DNA of 58,969 nucleotides, taken from positions 1-58,969 of the IMG/VR virus record IMGVR_UViG_3300032053_000085. One strand, written 5' to 3'. The number at the start of each line of letters is the position of its first letter. Positions within the stretch are counted from its first letter, which is position 1. The position numbers were made by a program, and so were the translations under genes. Below the pieces are notes generated by a model, which saw nothing but the letters and a program-made list of their open reading frames with translations, had not been told where the DNA came from and did no database searches. Of this stretch, positions 39,732 to 48,101 are shown in pieces. Source of the DNA: a virus.

Positions 39732-39737
39732 GATGAC

Positions 39738-39780
39738 ATTATACCTTACTGGGGGACACGTTTGGTCACACTCGGTGACC
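39738..39780 (-). promoter_or_regulatory. Promoter with adjacent inverted repeat
   Basis: On the minus strand a perfect TATAAT (39738-39743) sits upstream of the start at 39731. An inverted repeat, GGTCAC actcg GTGACC (39764-39780), covers the expected -35 position, where no good -35 box exists. This suggests a promoter that depends on, or is blocked by, a protein bound at the repeat. Confidence 0.45.
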
Positions 39781-39794
39781 GTTATTGAGATTAA

Positions 39795-40724
39795 CTATAG
39801 CTGCTTGGCAGCAATAAGCTTCCAACAAACTGCTAAAAATCCCGCTTTTTTCGAATTAAAAAACGGCTCTCGCATTTCCAAAATGCAGCGAGCCGCCAAC
39901 GGAGCACTGTTTGTCTTAGCCATGCACGATTTGGCGTAAGCCAAAACGTACCAACGAGCCGGTTCTAACTGGTCATCAGGAATCGCATTTACTGTACTGT
40001 AAATCAAATCCCAAGTTCCTTGCTTGAATATAATCGCTTTACACAGATCACGCAAGTCCTGACGTGCTTCAAGATCGTCTTCGATCGACTTGAATCCTGC
40101 GATCACTTCAGTATCAAAGTCAACAGCGACGGCTTGTTCCAGCAGGACCAGAGCCGTTCGCATTGATCCATTCGCGGCTTTGGCAATAGTTGTTATCGCC
40201 TGGTCGGGTGCTGTTTTACCTTCCGATGCAAGCACGTCGGCCAATCGAGTAACCAGGGCCAATACCGATATTTCGTTGAGCGTGAACCCTGTGATTCGCG
40301 TACGGATTGCCTTGTCGATCTTTTCCGGTTGCGAGGAACATAGCACGAAATAAATATACGGGGGCGTGTCTTCGAGTAGTTTTAGAAATCCCTGTGCTGC
40401 GGCTTTGCTAATCCCGTGGAACTCGTCTAGAATATAGCAGGTATTCCCGCCGCCCAGTGGTCTAAATTGACTCTGTTGCTGAATCTCCCTGACTGCGTCG
40501 ATACCGGTATCCTGTGCCATGTTGCGCTCCACGATATTCATACCAGTGGCACCGGCTTTTGCTGCCATGATACGGGCTAGCGTAGTTTTACCTACTCCGG
40601 GCGGCCCCCAGAAGCCGATGACATGAGGCGGCGTATCTCCGAATCCGCGTAACTGATTTATGACAGCCTGCTGACCGGCAACAGCGTCTAGCGTTGTCGG
40701 CCTGTATTTGTGATATAGTCCCAT
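39795..40724 (-). CDS. Clamp loader ATPase (DnaX/RFC-like)
   Basis: 309 residues. MGLYHKYRPTTLDAVAGQQ is the classic start of DnaX/RFC proteins; Walker A GPPGVGKTT (about 40-48), Walker B CYILDEFHGIS, sensor-1 region LCSSQ and arginine finger KAIRTRITGF. One gene for the whole loader as seen here implies a simplified complex. No zinc module. Works with the clamp at 33409. Confidence 0.9.
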   Translation of the reverse strand: MGLYHKYRPTTLDAVAGQQAVINQLRGFGDTPPHVIGFWGPPGVGKTTLARIMAAKAGATGMNIVERNMAQDTGIDAVREIQQQSQFRPLGGGNTCYILDEFHGISKAAAQGFLKLLEDTPPYIYFVLCSSQPEKIDKAIRTRITGFTLNEISVLALVTRLADVLASEGKTAPDQAITTIAKAANGSMRTALVLLEQAVAVDFDTEVIAGFKSIEDDLEARQDLRDLCKAIIFKQGTWDLIYSTVNAIPDDQLEPARWYVLAYAKSCMAKTNSAPLAARCILEMREPFFNSKKAGFLAVCWKLIAAKQL

Positions 40725-40737
40725 TAGCGTATTCTGG

Positions 40738-41403
40738 TTAGTGTTTTGATTGCATGGTAAACGCCGATAGTGGTTCCCATCCTCTATTTAGCCGCTTGCG
40801 AACTAGCTCAGCAGAGACATTGTAGTGTCTGCACCAATTAGCTAGCGTGTCAGTTTTATCGCCAATCATAATCAGGCGATTAGAGCGGCGGTTATTATTT
40901 TGTTGTTCGGGAGTAGCCCAGCGGCAATTACTTGGTTCGTAATTGCCATCCTTGTTCGGGAACCGGTCTAGTGTATGCTTCGGACTTGGTTTTTCGCCCA
41001 TGTCTAGAAAGAAATTCTCGAATTTCTTCCATCGTTCGCAGTAGCCGATTCCACGTCCGCCGTAATCGCTGTAGCGATTTCTTGCCTTGTTATCGCATCG
41101 CTGTATCATACCTGCCCACGCTGCATATTCTGGAGTGGCTGACATGCTGTGTACGGTTGCCATAGTTGCGGTTGTTTCGCGGCGGAAGCAGCCGCAACTG
41201 ACGGTGGTTTGTTTCTTTAAGCTCGCTACGCGGTACACTCCAGTAGCGCCGCACTCGCATAAACAGACTTGGTTGACGCATCTACTACCGCATCTACCGT
41301 ACGCCAATGTGAAGGGTGGACCCAAGGTCGTAAGACGACCATAGGTTTCCGGGACGAATTCGGTGCATACTCGCACCGAATGGACTACAATGTACTTAGC
41401 CAT
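40738..41403 (-). CDS. HNH homing-type endonuclease, copy 2
   Basis: 221 residues from MAKYIVVHSVRVC at 41403 (AGGAA seven bases upstream). Same architecture as copy 1: CLCECG and CGCF pairs, AAWAGMIQRCDN, YGGRGIGYCERW, FENFFLDMGEKPSPKHTLDR, YEPSNCRWATPEQQNNN, then GDKTDTLANWCRHYNV and RGWEPLSAFTM. It separates clamp loader and dNMP kinase genes. Its first 27 residues are nearly identical to the remnant at 49675-49852. Confidence 0.9.
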   Translation of the reverse strand: MAKYIVVHSVRVCTEFVPETYGRLTTLGPPFTLAYGRCGSRCVNQVCLCECGATGVYRVASLKKQTTVSCGCFRRETTATMATVHSMSATPEYAAWAGMIQRCDNKARNRYSDYGGRGIGYCERWKKFENFFLDMGEKPSPKHTLDRFPNKDGNYEPSNCRWATPEQQNNNRRSNRLIMIGDKTDTLANWCRHYNVSAELVRKRLNRGWEPLSAFTMQSKH

Positions 41404-41434
41404 TTGAAACATTCCTAGTGTTTTGATTGGATAG

Positions 41435-41475
41435 AAAACCCAAGCGGTAACAGCCGCTTGGGTTTTCGCATTATA
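41435..41475 (-). promoter_or_regulatory. HNH leader: extended -10 plus 5' hairpin
   Basis: TGC-TATAAT (41470-41475 on the minus strand) then a 13-bp hairpin AAAACCCAAGCGG/CCGCTTGGGTTTT (41435-41466) and the conserved tctatccaatcaaaa stretch before copy 2. Stem sequence differs from the other two leaders, but the pairing is kept. Confidence 0.7.
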
Positions 41476-41495
41476 GCATATTTCTCGTATATTCT

Positions 41496-42077
41496 TCAAG
41501 AATTCGCCCATTGGTGCAGAACATCTTCGACTTTGTCGTAGAGTTCTTGAAGTGATCCGTTATTCTCGATAGTGTAGTCCCCTTCTGCCCAATAATCTAG
41601 TTGCATTTCTGAACGATGATCAGATTGGGGAGTTTCGCGATCGGACCAGACGTAAATAAACAACGAATCGAGAGACCGGCCCCATGCGACTTCGTTTGCA
41701 AATCGAGTGTCGTAGAATGCAGTGCGGTAGTCACCGCGACTGCGTTCTTCGGCTATTTTGACCCAGCAATCCTGGCCATGGATATCTCGACCACATTCCG
41801 TGCCTAACAGTTGTAGCCATTTACGAACTTCTACGAAGTTACGTTTAACGTAGTCCACACCAAATCGCCATACCAAAGCACGATATTGCTCGTGCTGTGC
41901 TTTAGTGATCGATACGCCAGTATGAATCCAGGGATTCAAAATGGCTAGTTGTTCGTACAGTGGGTCGGCAAAGCCTCTCGCTGTGAAGTGGTGCGTATCT
42001 TCCAGGTACTTCGCAATGACGGATTTACCGGCATTGCGATTGCCCATGAGAAATACTGCTTTTGGTAGATTATTCAT
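41496..42077 (-). CDS. Deoxynucleoside monophosphate kinase
   Basis: 193 residues of P-loop kinase. Walker A LMGNRNAGKSVIAKYL (about 10-25), then ARGFADPLYE, a lid region around VRKWLQLLGTECGRDIHG and DTRFANEVAW. Resembles phage dNMP kinases such as T4 gp1 that supply dNTP precursors. Start ATGA overlaps the end of a remnant HNH fragment. Confidence 0.8.
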   Translation of the reverse strand: MNNLPKAVFLMGNRNAGKSVIAKYLEDTHHFTARGFADPLYEQLAILNPWIHTGVSITKAQHEQYRALVWRFGVDYVKRNFVEVRKWLQLLGTECGRDIHGQDCWVKIAEERSRGDYRTAFYDTRFANEVAWGRSLDSLFIYVWSDRETPQSDHRSEMQLDYWAEGDYTIENNGSLQELYDKVEDVLHQWANS

Positions 42078-42172
42078 TGTTTCTTCTTCGGTCCTGTGGG
42101 TCCTGTTGGTGTTGACAGGGCTGTTGCTTCGGTCCAGCCTTTTCTTATCCTACGCTTTACTGTGCTGGACTG
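42074..42172 (-). pseudogene. C-terminal remnant of a fourth HNH gene
   Basis: A 32-codon open stretch without a start, ending TGA at the kinase ATG. It reads SSTVKRRIRKGWTEATAL then STPTGPTGPKKKQ. This parallels the C-terminal tails of the HNH copies (RTVHDRVGAGWDPVRALTTP and ELVRKRLNRGWEPLSAFTM). The HNH body has been lost, leaving only the tail between polymerase and kinase. Confidence 0.65.
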
Positions 42173-42187
42173 CTAGTTATTATTCGA

Positions 42188-43579
42188 TCATTCTCGACCA
42201 GTATATGCGACTTTGTCGAACCAGGATACATCAGATATCTCAGTCTCGGTTTTAAGCGGCAGGATAACCCATGGGTTATCTTGTTTGATTTTTGTCGTCA
42301 TGTGGTAATTAGCCATTGCAACATAGTCATGCAGTTCGTTTTTCGGTACTATCGCTAACAACGAATCGTGTACTTCTAGGAACAAGCGGGACCGCATTCT
42401 AGTTCGTCTGATCTCGGCATCGATCGTAGTAATTGCCCGGAGCAATAGATGAAAGGCGGAACCTTGAATAGGCATGTTGATTATGAAATTACGCTTCTCT
42501 GCTCCCCACCAAGTGAATCCAGATAACGTGTGGCAATACCCCTTCTGCTGGTACGATTGATACCAGTCACGACGCCACTGATCGTATTCTGGGTAACGCA
42601 CCTTCCAGAAGTCGTGCTCGACTTCCTTGATGTGCGTTACCATCGCGTCAGGTCCGGGCTGCTCGATCCATTTCTTCTCTACGAAGTCGTAGGTCAAGCC
42701 CAGTCGTTTGATTCCCTTGCTTGCAAGGTAATCAACCATGCCCGTCTTTACGGCTGTCTTCCACAGCCGTAAAGCCACGTCGACGTAGTAGTTCCCGTAG
42801 AACCAGGAAAACACAGCGTCCGATTTAGCCGCAGTCCGTAGGACTTTGGCTAACTTTAGGTTGTCCCTGATCCAATCATCGCCGTACTTGTAGCACTGCT
42901 TACTGACTGCCGTGTGCATGTCGTAACCCGTGTTCAAGTTATCGATCATGGTCGGGTCTTTGTGGTAGCAGGCTGCCACGTGGACTTCTAGAGCCGAGTA
43001 GTCAATTTCAACGATATACTGCCCATCAGGAGGGCAGATAGTGCTCTTGACGTATCGCGTAATGCCTACATTACGCGAAGGTAGATTGTTCAGATTAGGT
43101 GCTTCGGCTGAGCCACGGAATGATTTAACCGTGTTCAGGTTCAAGCTACCGTAGACCCTACCATCGACGATTTCTCGGGAGAAAGCGTCGAGATAGGTGC
43201 CTTTGAGTTTCTGGAACTTCTGGAGTTTCAGAAATTCGGTAACGTAGTCGTTGTCCAGTGCGAGCAGGGCGTTCTCGTCTAGCTTGTATCGCCCGGCCTC
43301 TGACTTAGTCGCCCCCGGCAATTGCATGTGGCCATACAACACCCATGCTAATTGATCGCGAGAACCGAGCGAGCATTCCTTGCCGAATTTCCGTTGTTGG
43401 ATTTGGTAAATCTCGTGCTTCCGTAGGATAGCACTTGATTGCCTAATCTTGTCGGTTACTTCGGCTTGGGCAGTCGCCAGCTTGGCTGGATTGACTGGGA
43501 GGCCGACGCTCTCCATACGCGAAAGGGCAATAGCCCCTTCGTGAAATAGTCGATAAGCGGAACTTGTGGCCGGACGCAC
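42188..43579 (-). CDS. DNA polymerase, family A polymerase domain (split PolA)
   Basis: 463 residues containing only the polymerase domain. Thumb-like N-terminus (LSRMESVGLPVNPAKL, LGSRDQLAWVLYG), SFRGSAEAPNLNNLPSRN, motif A VEIDYSALEVHVAACY (catalytic Asp; His replaces the usual Arg), motif B region RTAAKSDAVFSWFYGNYY and motif C LEVHDSLLAI. Proofreading and 5' nuclease domains are separate genes at 32183 and 36214. Remnants of HNH genes on its downstream side suggest that homing elements helped to break up this region; inference. A 12-bp-arm hairpin (42746-42774) and an 18-bp palindrome (42263-42280) lie in it. Confidence 0.92.
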   Translation of the reverse strand: MRPATSSAYRLFHEGAIALSRMESVGLPVNPAKLATAQAEVTDKIRQSSAILRKHEIYQIQQRKFGKECSLGSRDQLAWVLYGHMQLPGATKSEAGRYKLDENALLALDNDYVTEFLKLQKFQKLKGTYLDAFSREIVDGRVYGSLNLNTVKSFRGSAEAPNLNNLPSRNVGITRYVKSTICPPDGQYIVEIDYSALEVHVAACYHKDPTMIDNLNTGYDMHTAVSKQCYKYGDDWIRDNLKLAKVLRTAAKSDAVFSWFYGNYYVDVALRLWKTAVKTGMVDYLASKGIKRLGLTYDFVEKKWIEQPGPDAMVTHIKEVEHDFWKVRYPEYDQWRRDWYQSYQQKGYCHTLSGFTWWGAEKRNFIINMPIQGSAFHLLLRAITTIDAEIRRTRMRSRLFLEVHDSLLAIVPKNELHDYVAMANYHMTTKIKQDNPWVILPLKTETEISDVSWFDKVAYTGRE

Positions 43580-43582
43580 GGG

Positions 43583-43984
43583 CTACTTACCTTTGGTTGG
43601 AGTCGATGAACGTAATGCATAAGTCCCACCGTGAACAGTCGCGGTCTGCGTTGCACGACCGCGACTATCGCGAATAGTAACAACGCCGTTAGGTCGGGTC
43701 TGAATAGACCCGACGATCCTTCCTTGGTTGTCTCTGATTTTGATAGGTGCCTGCGTCACTGGCGGTGCGTTGAAGCGGTTCCTGTTTGGATCGGGTAGAT
43801 CAACCAGAGCCGGTAGCTGGCGGCTTAAGGGAGCTAGATCGCGTCCCATGGCGTTCAAATCCAAGCGAAACGTCTGCGCTTGAACCGGTGCCTTCGATGC
43901 GTCTGGGTAGCCAGGATATGGAGGGAAGCCATTCTGGCAGAATGCGGTTCCCGTTAGTAGTAAGAATGCTAGTAGTGTTTTCAT
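43583..43984 (-). CDS. Secreted small protein, unknown
   Basis: 133 residues from the ATG at 43984. MKTLLAFLLLTGTAFCQNG is a cleavable signal peptide, so the product is exported. The mature part is Pro/Asn-rich at first, then has IKIRDNQGRIVGSIQTRPNGVVTIRDSRGRATQTATV, a beta pattern. An exported protein among replication genes is unusual and could act in the periplasm, for example in superinfection control. Confidence 0.7.
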   Translation of the reverse strand: MKTLLAFLLLTGTAFCQNGFPPYPGYPDASKAPVQAQTFRLDLNAMGRDLAPLSRQLPALVDLPDPNRNRFNAPPVTQAPIKIRDNQGRIVGSIQTRPNGVVTIRDSRGRATQTATVHGGTYALRSSTPTKGK

Positions 43985-44103
43985 TCTGGTAGACTGATCC
44001 AATCGTAAAGGTCTTGTTTAGTATAGAACACCGGTTTGCCGAGAATAAGAGCGACTCCTACGCAAATCTCCGCGACAAGTGATTTTTCGCCTTCTCTATC
44101 CAT
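43981..44103 (-). CDS. Small protein, 40 aa
   Basis: ATG at 44103; stop overlaps the next start (ATGA). Sequence MDREGEKSLVAEICVGVALI then LGKPVFYTKQDLYDWISLPE is protein-like and well packed between neighbours. Function unknown. Confidence 0.5.
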   Translation of the reverse strand: MDREGEKSLVAEICVGVALILGKPVFYTKQDLYDWISLPE

Positions 44104-44105
44104 GA

Positions 44106-44855
44106 TTAGTACTTCTTGCCTCCTGCCTTTTGGCGATTCTCTGGCTTGTGATCTGCCCGTGTCGCGTTGTACGCTGCTTTCTTCGCAAGCAGCGTACCTA
44201 CGTTAATGTTTAGGAAGCCGCACAGATCGAATACTCGGATAAGAACGTCGGCTAACTCGACTCCGATCATTGTTTCATCGGTTAATTTATCATCCATCAG
44301 TCCACGTCGATGCCCTTCCAGGGCTTCGACGCACTCGGAAATAATCAGAGCGATCTTGGTGGGCACTACCAGCGGGTTATCCATCTGGTCCCACCAACCA
44401 GCGGCGACATTATCGGTGTTGATGCGTTCGCACATAGCGTCCAGCACTCGTGTTTCGAGTGCTGCGTAGTCGACTTCCGGTTCGGGCTGTTCGACTACCT
44501 TAACACCGTCAATCGGAAACGTCTTGGCAGTCGTTTCGAATTGCACGCCGTACTTGTGCTTACCGTAGTAATCGTCGATAAACCGTGCTGGTTCCGTAAG
44601 CCCGGTTTCCGGGTTAATTGCTAATCCGTTGTAACTTGACATTCTTAGTCTTGCTTCTCTGCGTAAGGGGGAACTGATTAAGGCTTCTTCGACTGAAAGT
44701 CGTTTCCAGCGTGGCCATGTTGCTATCATAGCTTTGGCTCGCTCGCCTGCTGCTATGAATTCTCCTCTTTTCTTGATTCTTTCGGCTTTTTCGCGGTTTC
44801 GGCGTACTATTTCCTTATCGGAACTAGCACCCCACTCGCGTCCTGAATCGCTCAT
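44106..44855 (-). CDS. MazG-like nucleotide pyrophosphohydrolase
   Basis: 249 residues. The C-terminal ~110 are MazG-like: IALIISECVEALEGHRRGLMDDKL, IGVELADVLIRVFDLCG (EELADVLIR-type metal site), then YNATRADHKPENRQKAGGKKY. Such enzymes remove abnormal or signalling nucleotides and help phages against starvation responses. The N-terminal 140 residues are charged and unassigned. Its start overlaps the DnaB stop. Confidence 0.85.
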   Translation of the reverse strand: MSDSGREWGASSDKEIVRRNREKAERIKKRGEFIAAGERAKAMIATWPRWKRLSVEEALISSPLRREARLRMSSYNGLAINPETGLTEPARFIDDYYGKHKYGVQFETTAKTFPIDGVKVVEQPEPEVDYAALETRVLDAMCERINTDNVAAGWWDQMDNPLVVPTKIALIISECVEALEGHRRGLMDDKLTDETMIGVELADVLIRVFDLCGFLNINVGTLLAKKAAYNATRADHKPENRQKAGGKKY

Positions 44856-46237
44856 TAAACAAACTCGCTTTTCAGGTGGTAACGTCCGATCGAAGGCGAT
44901 CCCGCGACCGCAATCTGCCTAGTAGGCAGATTGAGTAAGTATTCCTGCTCACGTAGCTTGATCCAGTTGAATCTTACTACCTGTTGTTGGCGTTCGTACT
45001 GATCGAGATTTATCCCGATCACTCCGTTGCAGTGGGCGTTAATACCCTTCGATCCTTCGAAGTCAGCTAAGCCCAACCACCGAGTAGTATAGCCACTAGC
45101 CTTGGATTGGGAAGCGGTAAGTACGAGAATTTTGTATTTACTACTAATCATGCGAAGCATGGCGAAGTTATGGTCGATCGCTTCATGTGTCTGCATGGCC
45201 GGATCGCGGGCGATCAGCCCTGCGTAGTCCACTGCTACGATCTCTGGTAGCCATCCTTGCGTAGCCCAAGCATCCAGCTTGTTGTCGAGATCAGCTACGG
45301 AAAACGTCCTCGCAGGCTTCGAAATAATTCGAAGCCTGTTTGGATCGCCCTTGGAAGCAACAGCCGCCCAGGCGGCTGTTGCTTCGTCTTCCGTGTAGCC
45401 TTCCTTAGCGTATCGTTCGCTGAACGATACTTTGATTTCCTTTTCTTCGTAGCCGATTGATTCCGGTATGCAGTATTTACCGGGAAACATCGGTTTCCCG
45501 ACGAATGCTGTCGTCCATCGCTTTAGGCATTGCTCACGACTCAAGTCACCTAGATTGAAGAATGCAACACGTCTGTTCTGCAACACTGCTCGCTGGCATA
45601 AGGCAGCCAAGTGACTGCTTTTACCGGAACCGTCGGTTCCGATAAAACTCACCAAGGCATCTAGGTGGAGCGATGGCCCAAACCATTGGGCCATTGCCGA
45701 TCCAGGCGGGAACTGAATCACGCTCTGGTATTTGGTTTGGTTGAACGCATCACTGACTGCCGTAGCATCTTCGAGCGGACTGATGTAATCAGACTGCTCG
45801 GCAAATACTGGCATCTTGAACTGTGATAGCGTATCAGCCGCCCGCTGCGTTTCGCCATTGCTCAACGCAGCATTAGCTCGATCGATAGTAGACTTGACTA
45901 CGTTACGCGAAACCGTACGTTCGATCAGGTCCACGCAGTAGTCGGCATTCATGTCGACCGGCTTGAGCGACGACAAGAACTTCTCCACGATCGCTTTGTT
46001 GGCACGGTCTGCCGTAATGCTCCACTCGCCGTAGATTGCGGTGAGCGTAGCAGGTCCGGGCGCTTCATTAAACTCCCGGTAGTGTTTGGCTGCCCAGCCA
46101 AACACTAGATTTGCCCAAGTATTAGCAAAAGGCTTCTCTGGGACGTGCTTGCATACTTTTGCAAGCACGTCCGTCTGTAGGCAACATGCGGCGACGGCGA
46201 GCCGTTCGTCTGACCCATCGTAATTTTCTACTTGCAC
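44855..46237 (-). CDS. Replicative DNA helicase, DnaB-like
   Basis: 460 residues. N-terminal domain (1-150) like the DnaB primase-interaction region; RecA-type motor with Walker A IGTDGSGKSSHLAAL, FNLGDLSREQCLKRW, Walker B EIVAVDYAGLI, and LTASQSKAS. The C-terminus has RFNWIKLREQEYLLN. Unwinds the fork with the primase encoded just upstream (one-base contact). Six hairpins with 11-15 bp arms are embedded, the densest cluster in the window. Confidence 0.88.
   Translation of the reverse strand: MQVENYDGSDERLAVAACCLQTDVLAKVCKHVPEKPFANTWANLVFGWAAKHYREFNEAPGPATLTAIYGEWSITADRANKAIVEKFLSSLKPVDMNADYCVDLIERTVSRNVVKSTIDRANAALSNGETQRAADTLSQFKMPVFAEQSDYISPLEDATAVSDAFNQTKYQSVIQFPPGSAMAQWFGPSLHLDALVSFIGTDGSGKSSHLAALCQRAVLQNRRVAFFNLGDLSREQCLKRWTTAFVGKPMFPGKYCIPESIGYEEKEIKVSFSERYAKEGYTEDEATAAWAAVASKGDPNRLRIISKPARTFSVADLDNKLDAWATQGWLPEIVAVDYAGLIARDPAMQTHEAIDHNFAMLRMISSKYKILVLTASQSKASGYTTRWLGLADFEGSKGINAHCNGVIGINLDQYERQQQVVRFNWIKLREQEYLLNLPTRQIAVAGSPSIGRYHLKSEFV
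45354..45385. repeat. Perfect inverted repeat, 15-bp arms
   Basis: GAAGCAACAGCCGCC and its complement around a 2-nt loop, inside the dnaB-like gene. Neighbours: 45313-45338 (11 bp), 46080-46107 (13 bp), 46141-46172 (13 bp), 44911-44933 (11 bp). Confidence 0.92.
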
Positions 46238-47115
46238 TATCGTTCCTTTGGTAAGCCTGCGAGGGCGCGAAGTTCATTTATTTCTGCGTCACCGGCTTCA
46301 CCAGGATCGGCAGCATTGAGATTCACAACTGTTGTGCGTCCGGGGAAGCCGCTCAGAGCAACGGCCAGTTCCCTGGCCTTCTGCTGTGCCGGAATCGAGT
46401 TATCGAATACGATAACTCGATTCCAGATATCGGATAGCCAAGCTACCTGTTCCAGCGTGTACGCCAGTCCGAACGTAGCCACAGCACCCCTACCGACGTT
46501 GATAGCTGATAGCGGACCTTCAGTAATGATACAGCTATCGCGGACGAATTGGTTCCCGAAAACTAGGTGCTTTTCGTGATAAGATTTTTCCTCGGTAGTC
46601 GCGGTCTGATAGCGGGGCTCCTGCCCGACGGCGGCTCTTGCAGTCCATGCAACGAGCCGCCGCCCGTGATAGATCGGGATGAATGCACGTCTCGGGTAAT
46701 TTGAGAAATTACCCGTGGCTTGCATTCCCCAGACCTGTTCTAGGTAGTCTAGATCATACCCGCGATCTTCAAGGTACATGGACACCGCTGGCACGTCGCG
46801 TAACGGCTGTAATTGTGTTGGTGGTGTGTACACACCCATAGCCGTCGGGCCTTCGGCTACGACGAAGGCACGGTCCCCTAGAAGGGCGTTAATCTCGACT
46901 CTAGGTGCGTTGGTCAGTTGGTGGAGAAGTTTGGGTACAAACTTTCCTCCACACTGATAACAGGATGCCCGTCGCATGTCATCGCGGATACCTAGGTGGT
47001 AGTTCTGCGAGTGACATTGAGGACATTCGCGAATCTGGCACCAACCTGCTCTACTATGTTTATTTTGTTTAGACCAGTCGATACGGTACTTATCGAGAAA
47101 TTCTGTCAGCATCAT
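46237..47115 (-). CDS. DNA primase (zinc finger + TOPRIM)
   Basis: 292 residues. N-terminal zinc ribbon CPQCHSQNYHLGIRDDMRRASCYQCGG (about 35-58), then a TOPRIM core: IITEGPLSAINVG (catalytic Glu) and VIVFDNSIPAQQKA (usual DxD replaced by DNS). Makes RNA primers for lagging strands. A 15-bp-arm hairpin (46391-46424) sits in the TOPRIM coding sequence. Confidence 0.85.
   Translation of the reverse strand: MMLTEFLDKYRIDWSKQNKHSRAGWCQIRECPQCHSQNYHLGIRDDMRRASCYQCGGKFVPKLLHQLTNAPRVEINALLGDRAFVVAEGPTAMGVYTPPTQLQPLRDVPAVSMYLEDRGYDLDYLEQVWGMQATGNFSNYPRRAFIPIYHGRRLVAWTARAAVGQEPRYQTATTEEKSYHEKHLVFGNQFVRDSCIITEGPLSAINVGRGAVATFGLAYTLEQVAWLSDIWNRVIVFDNSIPAQQKARELAVALSGFPGRTTVVNLNAADPGEAGDAEINELRALAGLPKER
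46391..46424. repeat. Perfect inverted repeat, 15-bp arms
   Basis: GGAATCGAGTTATCG and its complement around aata, within the primase gene. Confidence 0.92.
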
Positions 47116-47414
47116 TGGGTAATTATTACCTCGGATTCAGTTTCAATCCAGACGTGGGCACCGGCAGTGTGGTTTTGTTCTTCTGGTTTGCTTTGATTAC
47201 GTGCTGATTTACGTGAATTATGGTTTTCATTAGGTTTCGGTTCTTCTATCCAGTCATTACAAAAGGTAGTATTCTCACCACAGCAGAATGGCCACACGCC
47301 GTCTACTTTATCGTGGCAGGAGTACCGAAACCGGACTCCCGCGAAAATGCGTTGACACTTGCGGCATCGCATTGATCCTGTGGCCCAGCCGTGTTTGAAT
47401 TTTTCGTAGTTCAT
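47112..47414 (-). CDS. Zinc-ribbon-like small protein
   Basis: 100 residues. CRKCQRIFAG, SCHDKVDGVWPFCCG and CNDW give several Cys for metal binding, followed by an Asn/Lys/Glu-rich linker and a short beta end (HVWIETESEVIITQ). Overlaps primase start. Unknown role. Confidence 0.65.
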   Translation of the reverse strand: MNYEKFKHGWATGSMRCRKCQRIFAGVRFRYSCHDKVDGVWPFCCGENTTFCNDWIEEPKPNENHNSRKSARNQSKPEEQNHTAGAHVWIETESEVIITQ

Positions 47415-47503
47415 TATCGTTTTCTAATCTTCTGGTACAGTTTGTAGCTATAGCCACGCACAGCAAACACCAGTACAATCAGCAATAAAGCAATGTATTC
47501 CAT
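47414..47503 (-). CDS. Single-pass membrane microprotein, 29 aa
   Basis: MEYIALLLIVLVFAVRGYSY then KLYQKIRKR: one hydrophobic helix and a basic tail. GAGGATAGG precedes the ATG, and the stop overlaps the next start (TAATG). Small one-helix membrane proteins of this type occur in many phages; role unknown. Confidence 0.65.
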   Translation of the reverse strand: MEYIALLLIVLVFAVRGYSYKLYQKIRKR

Positions 47504-47504
47504 C

Positions 47505-48059
47505 CTATCCTCGTCTTGCCGCTCGGGCAGTTAGCTTGATGAATTCCTTAAACCGCGAATGTTCCAAGTGGAACCTTCGCATACGTGGCGTGCCATTTGG
47601 CATGATTTCCGTGAACCATTGCAGGATAAATAGTCTCCCTGGAGGCAGATGGTTGTAGAGAATGTCGTCCACTGGTGCATTTTTAAGGTAGTCTCGGTAC
47701 TTGGTCAAGGCGTCTTGGACGTACTCGGCTTCGATTTCGCAGCCTGCGTCGGCAATCTTTATGGCCATTTCGAATGCTTCAATGGATACATTGACGCATG
47801 TCGCCATGGGGTCGCGGGATGCTAGCTCTGCGTACCACTTAGCGTTTTTGGCGATCGTTTTGGCGTGAGGAAGATCAGGCAGGCCCCCATGCTGAAGCCA
47901 TCGAATGATGGCTTCAGCGTCCGAAAAAGAAACCCCAGCGGCGAGCACACTTGACCAGTAGGAAATGCCCGAATTCTGCGGCGCTATTTGCACGTACTGT
48001 TTATGTAACTTGGCCGCTGGGGTAGACCCGTTGGATTCTTGTAAGCTTTTGAATGACAT
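47505..48059 (-). CDS. Phage protein, unknown
   Basis: 184 residues, mixed helical protein (DAEAIIRWLQHGGLPDLPH, IEAEYVQDALTKYRDYL) with a basic C-terminus (HLEHSRFKEFIKLTARAARRG). It holds a 12-bp-arm hairpin at 47891-47918. No family recognised. Confidence 0.65.
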   Translation of the reverse strand: MSFKSLQESNGSTPAAKLHKQYVQIAPQNSGISYWSSVLAAGVSFSDAEAIIRWLQHGGLPDLPHAKTIAKNAKWYAELASRDPMATCVNVSIEAFEMAIKIADAGCEIEAEYVQDALTKYRDYLKNAPVDDILYNHLPPGRLFILQWFTEIMPNGTPRMRRFHLEHSRFKEFIKLTARAARRG

Positions 48060-48101
48060 TCGTTATTCTATCGTTTCGTCTCGGGGGTGTCTGATTTTGC
48101 G

